From assembly GCA_965249895.1 (NCBI GenBank), contig CBDFNC010000005.1, positions 1,302,001-1,366,000 on the forward strand: 64,000 nt of DNA, in the 5' to 3' direction. The stretch is from CBDFNC01 sp965249895 (lineage in GTDB: Bacteria > Pseudomonadota > Gammaproteobacteria > Enterobacterales > CBDFNC01). Of this stretch, positions 16,578 to 25,670 are shown piece by piece; position 1 is the first letter of the stretch, and every line of letters starts with the position of its first letter. The translations under genes were made by a program, and so were the position numbers. A model generated the notes under the pieces. It did not search any database and was not told the origin of the DNA. It saw nothing but the letters and a program-made list of their open reading frames with translations.

Positions 16578-19500
16578 ATGACGCCCCAGGAACCCATCGC
16601 CGTTATTGGACTTACGTGCCGCTTTCCCGACGCCCCAAATATAGACAAGTACTGGACTAACCTCCTCGAACGAGTGGAATCCGTACGCCCTCTAAATGAC
16701 GAAGATATGATGAACCAGGGGATAGATCCCTCGCTAATTCGACAATCTGGCTATATCAACGCCGGGACACTTATCGAGCATGCGGAAAAATTCGACTACC
16801 AATATTTTGGTTATTCCCCCAGGGAAGCCGAGTTGATGGACCCCCAGCAAAGATTGTTTTTGCAGGAATCTCGCCGCCTGATGGACCATGCAAATCTGAC
16901 CCGGGATGACATCTGCGTGGGCGTCTTCGCATCCTGCCGCCAAAGCTCTTATCAACAATTACTCGGCCCTCTTCGCCCCGAGCAAATAACGCGTCCCGAC
17001 AGCTTTCAACAGCTGATGGGAAATGACAAAGATTACCTGGCAACCAGGGCAGCCTACAAACTTAACCTCACAGGTCCGGCCATGACGGTCCAGACCGCAT
17101 GTTCAAGCTCTTTGGTCGCGGTCCACCAAGCCTGTGAAAGCTTACGCCGGGGTGAGTGTGACGCAGCGCTGGCTGGAGGCGTTGCCATCTCTTTTCCACA
17201 GGGGATAGGTTATTTTGCCCAGGGCGGAATGATTTTCTCCCTGGATGGTCACTGTCGACCATTCAGCGCCGACGGCAGTGGAATAGTCACAGGTAATGGT
17301 CTGGGTATAGTGGCCCTGAAACGCTTAAGTGATGCAAAGGCCGACGGAGATACTATACACGCCGTCATCAAGGGCTCAGCCATTGCCAACGATGGCGGAC
17401 AAAAGCTAGGCTTCACCGCTCCAGGTAAGTCCGGCCAGCAGGACACCATCAGCCTGGCACTGGCAAATGCCGGTATGGATGCCAGCGAGATCGGTTTGTT
17501 GGAAGCCCATGGTACCGGGACCCCCTTGGGTGACCCTATCGAAGTTCAGGCTGTAGCTGAAATCTATCAATCCCTGGGGGCGCAGCCGAATACTTGCGCC
17601 ATTGGCTCTGTCAAAGGAAATATGGGCCACTTGGATACGGCGGCCGGTATCGCCAGCCTGATCAAAACGGTACTTGCGGTCCGTCATGGCAAGCTACCAG
17701 CCAGCCTGCATTGCACTCCGGTAAATCCACGTATTAAGTTTGATCAGACGCCTTTTTATCCTTTAACGGACACCCTGAATTGGCCGGACAAGTTTAGCCG
17801 CAGGGTAGCGGGGGTAAGCTCTTTCGGCATTGGCGGCACCAATTGCCATATGCTGGTCACTCAATATGAGGACAACTCTGTCCAATCTCAGCCTCAGCCT
17901 CAGATATTGGTGACTAGTAATCACCAACAAAACAACCTGCCAGCACAACTTAGCGCCTTGGCGAGCACATTATCGGATGCTCAGCTGACTCGCCAATGTA
18001 AGTCTGCAGCCTTACGCCGGGAGCACCTTGCATGGCGCGTTGCCGTCACAGGTAAAGACACGGACGAACTGACACAGGCCCTGGCCAATGCCGACGCTGC
18101 ACAAGTCAAATCCCCCCGCCGAACCCTATGGCTATTTAGTGGTCAGGGAAGCCAATATTCGGGTATGGGTCAGGATTTATATCAGCATAACGACGTTTTT
18201 CGCCAATCTCTGGTCCATTGCGTTAATTTATTTGCCAGTCAGGGGATCCCCGATTTGGATAGCGTGATGTTTGAGCCTCAGCAGGCGCAGCGCCTGGATC
18301 AGACCTTATATACCCAGGCTGCCTTGTTCAGCTGGCAATATGCCATTAGCCAGATGCTCAATCATTGGGGAATAACCCCAGATCTTGTTTGTGGTCATTC
18401 GATAGGAGAGTTTGCCGCCGCAACGGTCGCCGGTATTTTTGAATTGGATCAGGCGATAACTCTGGTCGCGCAAAGAGCTAAACTGATGGAGCAGCAAACG
18501 GCCCCTGGTGGCATGTTGGCGTTATCTATACCAAACACGGCATTGGAGTCCTTGCTCCAACAGCATCGGGAAATCTGCATCGCCGCCTACAATGGCCCTG
18601 ATCTCGTCACCTTGAGTGGCCCCTCGGCCGCGCTGAACAAACTCAGGCAATGTCTGGATCAACAACAAGTAAGCTATCGTCAGCTAACGGTGAACCGCGC
18701 CTTCCACTCCGCCACTATGTCCAGCATAGAAACACCATTTCACCAGGTCTGCCAGCAAGTCGAAGCTAAACCGAAACAGATAGAGATGATTTCCAGCTTG
18801 ACCGGTAAACCAATAGCCGATATTCCAGACTCGGATTACTGGGTTCAGCAGTTACGCCAACCCGTCAAGTTTTATCAAGCCTGCCAAACTGTGGCTGAGT
18901 TTTCTCCGGATCAGGTTATCGAAATTGGTCCAGATGGCAGTTTCACTCGCTTGATGAAAAACACTGGCGTCCTGGAGCCAACCTGTCAAATCACCGACTT
19001 GGGCGGCGCCGAAGTAACCAATATCATCGCAAGACTATTTTGCCTGGGTTACGACACCCCCTTAGAGAGCTATTATCAAAACCAGCAATGCGGGTTTGGC
19101 GAGTTACCCGGCTTAACTTTTAGTGACTCCCCATGCTGGCCCGCCGATATACACAAGAGCACGCATAGCAACGCGAGTCCACTGCCCTTCCTGGAGCCTA
19201 TCTGGCAACTACTTCAAAGCAAGGGCAAGAGCGAGCGCTGGCGAATTACCTCATCGCCCCTGCTCCCGTTAGATCAGCAAATAGAGATCTCACAGTTACA
19301 AGCCTCATTCATGGGCCAGGGCTCTTTACAGCTAAAGACACGGCAACAAGTATTTGAGCTAAGCTATCAGCCCTCGGTGCCCATTCACTGCCCATCTCAC
19401 CTGGCGTCTAGCCAGCCTATCCACGACCAGCTTGAAATGGCGGAACTCGGATTAGTTTCCGCTATCCTTAGTCCCGGCTGGCAAGCCGCAGATAGTCTGG

Positions 19501-22500
19501 TGCGAGACGCAAACACCTGGTATTTACTTCAGCGCGGAGAATGTGTCGCTCAACTCGAACTCGCAGAGATTCGCACGCGGGCCCAACAGGATGCCAGCCC
19601 CATCAATATTTGGCGCTGGCAATGGCAGGAAGTAGCCCAACTTTATCAACAGGACCTCCACCTGAGCCAAGAGAGTCGCCAGCAAAGCTGGTTAATCTTA
19701 GGGGTCAATGAGCTAACCCAGCAACTGGCTGTTCAGGCCAGGATGGCCGGCCACCGAGTCACCCATGTCGATAAGTGGGAACCGCTGGAATACGATCTAA
19801 TCTTGGATAGCCGTCTGCTAGCACCGGCAGGAGAACTGGAAGACTGGCCACGTCGCTTGGAACATGCCTGTCGCCAGGCAATGGACTGGTTAGATTACGC
19901 CAAACATTACCCTAGCTGTCAAATCCTGACATTACTCCATGAAGCGAGTAGCTTATCTCTGTGCGAGCCGAAGAGTACCTATTGGCCGCTACTGCATCTA
20001 TATCGGGTGATGAAAAATGAGCACCCTAAGCTCGCCATCTGTTGTTTAGATCTCCACAAGAGTCAGGACGCAAATGGCTTATTGTCTCACCTATCCAGTT
20101 TGGCCAGTCAGGGTCCCGCCCTGACGCTAAGAAACAACAAATTGTACGAGCCTGTCATCTCTGCCGTTCCCGGCCAAGAAGATCACCTCCCCTTAGATTG
20201 GTCCAAAACCGGTTATACCTTAGTTGCCGGTTTTGGCGCCGTAGGCCGCCAGCTGGCGCTTTGGTTAGCAGATCAAGGATGCCGCCAGTTAGCCATACTC
20301 GTCCGAAAAGAGCTTTCCACTGAGCAACAAAACACGCTGTTCAGCCTGGAGCGAGCGGGCGTTGAAATCCAACTGTTATTTGCCGACTTAACGCATAAAG
20401 ATAAGTTAAGCCAGGAACTAAACAAGCTGGAGCTCCCCTTGTTGCATGTTTTCCATACGGCACACTCGGGGCCCAGCCGCCTGCTCGAACAGCAAGACCA
20501 GGAAGAATTTTGCCGTGCTTTGGACACCAAAGTAATGGGCAGTTTAGCGTTATACCAAGCGGTAGCCCAACAGCCCTTGAGGCTATTCTGCCTGTTTAGT
20601 TCCGCCGCAGGCGCCCTGGCCATGCCAGGGGCAGCCAGTTATGTAACGGCTAACAGCTGGCAAGACGCGCTGGCGAGTCAGTTACAAAAACAGGGCGTCC
20701 CCGCACTCTCCATCGCCTGGGGTCAGCTAGAGATGGTGCGCGAACAAGACAAATTGGCTCAATTACAACAAACCAGTATCAAACCTATTCCCTGCGCCTC
20801 GGGTTTTGCCGTGCTTAATGGCCTGCTCAAACAAACGAATACCGGGCTGATCCCAATTAAGACCGATGCCGAGTCGCTGGCGGCCACCATAGATGTGCTG
20901 CCGGCCACCCGGAGCTGTTTACGACCCCTGCTGGCCCGCCAGTTAAAGGCCTTGCGCCAACGACCGGATGATCAGGGGTTCAGCCTTTGTGGTCTGAATT
21001 CTGAGCAAAGACGAGACAAGGTAGCCGATTACCTGGAGCAGTTAATCCGGCGCAGATTAAAATTCGCCAGCGACCGCCTCGATAAGAAAAAGGCACTGAC
21101 TGAACAAGGGGTTGATTCTCTGGTCTTTCTGGAACTGGTACAGGTGATAAATCAAAAATTCGACCTCCAGCTGACACCCACCATAGGCTACGAGTACAAC
21201 TCCATCATTGCCCTGAGTGAACATATTTGCAACCTGCTACCCCAGGATGATATCGACTTTTCAAAGCCCTTAAGTAAAGGTCAACTCACTGTTAACTCAG
21301 ATACAGAAAACCGCTACGAACCCTTTCCACTCACCGATTTACAGCAGGCATTTTTGGTCGGACGTAACGACAGCCTGAACCTGGGTAATGTTGCCTGTCA
21401 CCAGTACATCGAACTGGAGCTGGAAGACCTTGACGTTTCCCGCCTGGAACGAGCCTGGAATCAGCTGGTGCAACGACATGAAATGATGCGTTGTGTCTTA
21501 CTGGCCCAGGGTCATCAAAAAATACTGCCAGACGTGCCACACTATGGCATAAAACAAAGAGACCTCAGGGATTGGCAACCCGAAAAGCGCGAGGAAAAAC
21601 TGGCCTCCATTCGCCAGCGTATGACTTACCAAGTGTTCAAGCCGGAGCAATGGCCACTGTTTGAGTTAACAGTAAGCCAGCTACCTTCGGGAATTAGCCG
21701 AGTCCATTTGGATATGGATCTCTTGGTATTCGACATACAGAGCTTCCGTATTATATATGGCGAACTGGCCCAACTGTTAAAACAGCCGCACACCGTGTTG
21801 CCCACGCTCACCCTGTCATTCCGTGATTACATTCTGGCGGAGCAAGCGCTTCAACAGGAGGCGTCATGGCAAAACGCCAAACAGTTCTGGCTGGACCGGC
21901 TGGACTCGATTCCCGCCGCGCCGGATTTACCATTGCGCCAACACCCGGAGCAGTTGACGCAACCTAAGTTCCGAACGCTGGACCACAGATTATCCGCTGA
22001 CGCCTGGAGCAAACTTAAGCGCACGGCGACTAAACTGGGCCTGACCACCAGTGGCGCTATGTTAACCGCCTTCACCCAGGTATTGGCCAGCTACAGTAAG
22101 AACCAGGAATTTACGCTTAATATCACCTACTTCAATCGCAAGAGCGTACACCCTCAGGTAATGGACATATGTGGCGATTTTACCTCACTGATGTTGCTCC
22201 CCGTCGCTGCACGCCAGGGTGAACGCTTTATTGAAGCCGCCTCGCGGACCCAAAATGATTTATGGCAGGCACTTAATCACAGGGACTTTAACGGTATCCG
22301 CCTGATGCGGGAATTGGGACGCCACAGAAATACCGGGGCAGACAGCGTAGATATGCCCGTGGTATTCACCAGCATGATAGGCATGGATTTTGATGACCCC
22401 GCCAGCGCCGATTGGGACTTGATGAGTAAGCAGGTTTACCAGGTCAACCAGACCCCCCAGGTCTGGCTGGATTATCAGGCCGCCGAATACAGAGGAGCCC

Positions 22501-25500
22501 TGGTAACACGCTGGTTTATTGCCGACGATATTTTTGAGCCCAGACTTATTCAAGGTTTGTTCGATGCCTATACCGGACTGTTAGAAGACCTGGCTGAGAA
22601 TGAGTCCAGCTGGGATACCCTGGTACCCGATCTGCGTACCGGCGCGGATATACGGCTTTTTGAGCAACTCAATCAGACCAAGGCAGCCGAACCTCAGACC
22701 CTGTTGCCACAGCTGTTTCAACAACAGACAGTCAGCACTCCGAACAAGCCGGCAATACTGTGCGATAACGATAGCTGGAGTTATCAGCGTCTGGCCGAGT
22801 ACAGTCACCGCCTTGCCCACTACCTGATAGACTCAGGCGTTGCGGCCTCTGCGCCAGTGGCTGTGGTTATGCCCAAACACCCAATGGCTGTGGTAGCCGC
22901 GCTGGGTATCCAGGCTGCCGGCGCCTGCTATACCCCGGTTAACGGAGAGTATGATAATGAGCGTCTTAGCCAAATACTGAGCAATTTGGCGCCCGCCTGC
23001 ATTCTCACCCTGGGTCAGGAATTAGCCCTCGATACTAAAGTCATCAACCTCGCCGAGCTGGAGTGGGATAATTTGGCCAATACGCCGCCGTCACTGCGTC
23101 AAACGGCGGACGAGCTTGCCTATATTATCTATACCTCTGGCACAACAGGGCTGCCAAAAGGCGCCATGCTAAACCACAGTGCCCCCATCAATACATTGCG
23201 AGAGTTGGCTGGCAAGCTGGCGCTCACTCCGTCGGACCGGACCCTGTCCCTGTGTGCATTCCATCACGACATGTCTATTTTCGACCTGTACGCCATGTTG
23301 GCCTGCGGCGGCGCCGTGATCTTGCCTCAGCAAGACAAGGCCATGCAACCCGGCCATTGGCGGGATCTTATGGTCCAGCACAAACCCAGTATCATTAACG
23401 CAGTCCCCGCCTTTGTCACTATGCTGCTCGATGCAGTCGAAGCGGCGCCGGATCTCGTTCAGCCACCGCGCCATATTATGATGGGGGGGGATTGGATCCC
23501 GCTGGAATTGGTTAAACGCCTGCATGAACGTTGGCCAGAATGCCGGCTTCACAGTATTGGTGGGCCAACTGAAACCGCCATCGTATCCAGCTACTATGCC
23601 ATTCAGACGCTGGATACCAGTTGGTCCAGTGTCCCCTACGGCAAGCCGCTGGCAAATCAAACTTGTTACCTGCTGAACAGTCAGGGTCAGGAATGCCCCG
23701 TAGGCGTTGCTGGAGAAATATGCATGGGTGGTGAAGCCATGTCGCTGGGTTACTGGCAAGACGAGAAACGTACCAGCGAAAAGTACCGTTTCCATCCTCG
23801 CAGCGGTGTTCCAGTGTTTCACACTGGAGACCTGGGCAGGTTAAATCCGGACGGAAACCTGGAAATATTAGGCCGGGTCGATAACCAGATCAAGATTAAC
23901 GGACTCCGAATTGAGCCCAGCGAAATCGAATATCAGCTGAACCAGCACCAGGGAGTCCAGGAGGTCGCCCTGGTTTATGAGGGTCACCCCAACAAACAGT
24001 TACAAGCTTTCTTTACCACAGCTGACGAGAGTTTACTCAAGACATTAGATACACCTCGGCCCGCCAGTTGGCAACAGGCGTTGGCGCAGGGCCATCAGGC
24101 CTGTGACGACTTACCTGCCGGATTTGACCTGGACGGATATAGCCGCCATTTCGCCGAAATGGAACAACTAAGTACCTGGGTCATGCTACGCTGCCTGCAA
24201 GATGCGGGATACTTCCGTCAGTCCAGGGATAAAGCGAGCCTTACCGAGCTGGTCGCTGACTTACAGGTCTCCCAAGGGTACCAAAAGTTATTTCAGAGCT
24301 GGCTACGGGTGCTGGTCAATGACGGTTATCTCAACACTCAGGATGGCCTGAACTACCAGGCCAGTGACATGATAAGTCAGGCCGAGCGGTTGGAAAGCTT
24401 GCAGGAGAAGCTAGCGGCTGAAGCGGAATCAGGGGAAAACCATCAGAAAAAAGTCTGGTCCCTGTATCAAAGATGTATCGCCCAGCCACAGAAACTGCTT
24501 AGCGGCGAATTCAATCCCCTGGAATTGATGTTTGAAGGTGGTAAAACAGATTTTGCCGAGAGTTTCTACCGCGAAAACCCGGTTGCCGCGCACTTTAACA
24601 AAATAGCCGGCGCCAGTATCAAGGGCCTGATGTCAAATAAAGACGCGTCACAACCGTTACGAATATTGGAATTCGGCGCCGGAATTGGCAGCGTCACTCA
24701 TGACATATTAGCCAATTTACCCGGGCAAGACTTCCGTTACGACTTTACTGACCTTTCCCACTATTTTTTGGACAACGCCAGAACGACGTTTACCAACTGG
24801 CCACAACTGGAATACAGCCTGTTCGACATCAATCAAGACCCTGTATTACAAGGCCTGGCACTACACAGTTATGACCTCATCATAGGGGCAAATGTGCTAC
24901 ATGACGCAGTTAACCTTAACTACACCAGCCAGATGCTGCGCACCTTATTAAAACCCGGTGGTCACCTGATGCTGGTCGAAGGAACCTTAAACCCCAGATT
25001 CCAGCTTGTAAGCCTGGGCTTTGTGGAAGGCCTGAGTCATTATCAAGACGAACGGTTGGAAACCTGTTTACCCTTGATCAGTGCTCCGCGCTGGCAACAG
25101 GTATTGGCCAAGGCTGGATTCTCCCAGCAAACCGCCTTGCCCGCCCAGGGAAATCCGGTAGAAAAGATGAACTACCACATTATCCTGGCGGAAAATCAAC
25201 ACCAGGTGAAGGCGTTCGACGAACAGGTAATCCGTCACTGGTTGCGACAAAAACTACCCGAATACATGATTCCCCTGCGTTGGCACCAATTACAGCAACT
25301 CCCCTTGACTAAAAACGGTAAGTTGGACCGGCAGATGCTGCAACAAGCCTGTCGGCAGGAAGTCCAGGATACGTCCCAGGAACACGAACCTTTGGTTACG
25401 GTTAACCAGCAAATCCTGGCGACAATCTGGCAAAGCGTATTACAGCAGGACGTCGCTTCCGCTGCCGCCAACTTCTTTACCTTAGGTGGGGATTCGTTGT

Positions 25501-25670
25501 TAATGACCCGCCTCAGCGGCTTATTGCAGGACAGGTTCAACGCCACCTTGGATCTGGCCAGCTTGCTGCGAAATCCCGTCCTCAAAGAACAAGCCGCTTT
25601 GATAGATACCTTGTTGCTCAGTTCACCCCAACAAGCAGAAATACAAGCTTACGAAGAGGGGGTTATTTAA
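16578..25670 (+). CDS. M1: PKS/NRPS, KS-AT-KR-ACP-Cy-A(MT)-PCP
   Basis: 3030 residues. KS 1-430 has active Cys175 (TACSSS), His311 (HGTGTPLGD) and His351 (GNMGH). AT about 510-810 has Ser608 in GHSIGEF and a RAFHS segment that favours malonyl-CoA. KR about 1210-1400 has GFGAVG and FSSAAG...SYVTAN. ACP serine is 1514 (GVDSL). The cyclisation domain (about 1580-2010) has the DLLVFD motif, D1714 and D1719. The A domain starts near 2080 (YTSGTTGLPKG at about 2184). Inserted before its A10 motif is a SAM methyltransferase-like domain (LEFGAGIGSVT, near 2698). PCP serine is 2973 (GGDSL). By eye the A-domain code is D-M-F-N-M-G-I-I-V, not the DLYN cysteine code. It begins with KS, so it must receive a chain from another protein. 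M2 follows with a 1-base overlap. Confidence 0.93.
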   Translation: MTPQEPIAVIGLTCRFPDAPNIDKYWTNLLERVESVRPLNDEDMMNQGIDPSLIRQSGYINAGTLIEHAEKFDYQYFGYSPREAELMDPQQRLFLQESRRLMDHANLTRDDICVGVFASCRQSSYQQLLGPLRPEQITRPDSFQQLMGNDKDYLATRAAYKLNLTGPAMTVQTACSSSLVAVHQACESLRRGECDAALAGGVAISFPQGIGYFAQGGMIFSLDGHCRPFSADGSGIVTGNGLGIVALKRLSDAKADGDTIHAVIKGSAIANDGGQKLGFTAPGKSGQQDTISLALANAGMDASEIGLLEAHGTGTPLGDPIEVQAVAEIYQSLGAQPNTCAIGSVKGNMGHLDTAAGIASLIKTVLAVRHGKLPASLHCTPVNPRIKFDQTPFYPLTDTLNWPDKFSRRVAGVSSFGIGGTNCHMLVTQYEDNSVQSQPQPQILVTSNHQQNNLPAQLSALASTLSDAQLTRQCKSAALRREHLAWRVAVTGKDTDELTQALANADAAQVKSPRRTLWLFSGQGSQYSGMGQDLYQHNDVFRQSLVHCVNLFASQGIPDLDSVMFEPQQAQRLDQTLYTQAALFSWQYAISQMLNHWGITPDLVCGHSIGEFAAATVAGIFELDQAITLVAQRAKLMEQQTAPGGMLALSIPNTALESLLQQHREICIAAYNGPDLVTLSGPSAALNKLRQCLDQQQVSYRQLTVNRAFHSATMSSIETPFHQVCQQVEAKPKQIEMISSLTGKPIADIPDSDYWVQQLRQPVKFYQACQTVAEFSPDQVIEIGPDGSFTRLMKNTGVLEPTCQITDLGGAEVTNIIARLFCLGYDTPLESYYQNQQCGFGELPGLTFSDSPCWPADIHKSTHSNASPLPFLEPIWQLLQSKGKSERWRITSSPLLPLDQQIEISQLQASFMGQGSLQLKTRQQVFELSYQPSVPIHCPSHLASSQPIHDQLEMAELGLVSAILSPGWQAADSLVRDANTWYLLQRGECVAQLELAEIRTRAQQDASPINIWRWQWQEVAQLYQQDLHLSQESRQQSWLILGVNELTQQLAVQARMAGHRVTHVDKWEPLEYDLILDSRLLAPAGELEDWPRRLEHACRQAMDWLDYAKHYPSCQILTLLHEASSLSLCEPKSTYWPLLHLYRVMKNEHPKLAICCLDLHKSQDANGLLSHLSSLASQGPALTLRNNKLYEPVISAVPGQEDHLPLDWSKTGYTLVAGFGAVGRQLALWLADQGCRQLAILVRKELSTEQQNTLFSLERAGVEIQLLFADLTHKDKLSQELNKLELPLLHVFHTAHSGPSRLLEQQDQEEFCRALDTKVMGSLALYQAVAQQPLRLFCLFSSAAGALAMPGAASYVTANSWQDALASQLQKQGVPALSIAWGQLEMVREQDKLAQLQQTSIKPIPCASGFAVLNGLLKQTNTGLIPIKTDAESLAATIDVLPATRSCLRPLLARQLKALRQRPDDQGFSLCGLNSEQRRDKVADYLEQLIRRRLKFASDRLDKKKALTEQGVDSLVFLELVQVINQKFDLQLTPTIGYEYNSIIALSEHICNLLPQDDIDFSKPLSKGQLTVNSDTENRYEPFPLTDLQQAFLVGRNDSLNLGNVACHQYIELELEDLDVSRLERAWNQLVQRHEMMRCVLLAQGHQKILPDVPHYGIKQRDLRDWQPEKREEKLASIRQRMTYQVFKPEQWPLFELTVSQLPSGISRVHLDMDLLVFDIQSFRIIYGELAQLLKQPHTVLPTLTLSFRDYILAEQALQQEASWQNAKQFWLDRLDSIPAAPDLPLRQHPEQLTQPKFRTLDHRLSADAWSKLKRTATKLGLTTSGAMLTAFTQVLASYSKNQEFTLNITYFNRKSVHPQVMDICGDFTSLMLLPVAARQGERFIEAASRTQNDLWQALNHRDFNGIRLMRELGRHRNTGADSVDMPVVFTSMIGMDFDDPASADWDLMSKQVYQVNQTPQVWLDYQAAEYRGALVTRWFIADDIFEPRLIQGLFDAYTGLLEDLAENESSWDTLVPDLRTGADIRLFEQLNQTKAAEPQTLLPQLFQQQTVSTPNKPAILCDNDSWSYQRLAEYSHRLAHYLIDSGVAASAPVAVVMPKHPMAVVAALGIQAAGACYTPVNGEYDNERLSQILSNLAPACILTLGQELALDTKVINLAELEWDNLANTPPSLRQTADELAYIIYTSGTTGLPKGAMLNHSAPINTLRELAGKLALTPSDRTLSLCAFHHDMSIFDLYAMLACGGAVILPQQDKAMQPGHWRDLMVQHKPSIINAVPAFVTMLLDAVEAAPDLVQPPRHIMMGGDWIPLELVKRLHERWPECRLHSIGGPTETAIVSSYYAIQTLDTSWSSVPYGKPLANQTCYLLNSQGQECPVGVAGEICMGGEAMSLGYWQDEKRTSEKYRFHPRSGVPVFHTGDLGRLNPDGNLEILGRVDNQIKINGLRIEPSEIEYQLNQHQGVQEVALVYEGHPNKQLQAFFTTADESLLKTLDTPRPASWQQALAQGHQACDDLPAGFDLDGYSRHFAEMEQLSTWVMLRCLQDAGYFRQSRDKASLTELVADLQVSQGYQKLFQSWLRVLVNDGYLNTQDGLNYQASDMISQAERLESLQEKLAAEAESGENHQKKVWSLYQRCIAQPQKLLSGEFNPLELMFEGGKTDFAESFYRENPVAAHFNKIAGASIKGLMSNKDASQPLRILEFGAGIGSVTHDILANLPGQDFRYDFTDLSHYFLDNARTTFTNWPQLEYSLFDINQDPVLQGLALHSYDLIIGANVLHDAVNLNYTSQMLRTLLKPGGHLMLVEGTLNPRFQLVSLGFVEGLSHYQDERLETCLPLISAPRWQQVLAKAGFSQQTALPAQGNPVEKMNYHIILAENQHQVKAFDEQVIRHWLRQKLPEYMIPLRWHQLQQLPLTKNGKLDRQMLQQACRQEVQDTSQEHEPLVTVNQQILATIWQSVLQQDVASAAANFFTLGGDSLLMTRLSGLLQDRFNATLDLASLLRNPVLKEQAALIDTLLLSSPQQAEIQAYEEGVI

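Noticed and set aside
23169..23822. 217-codon open frame on the minus strand inside M1
   Set aside because: It lies opposite the M1 adenylation domain, shows no recognisable family and is a shadow of GC-biased coding.
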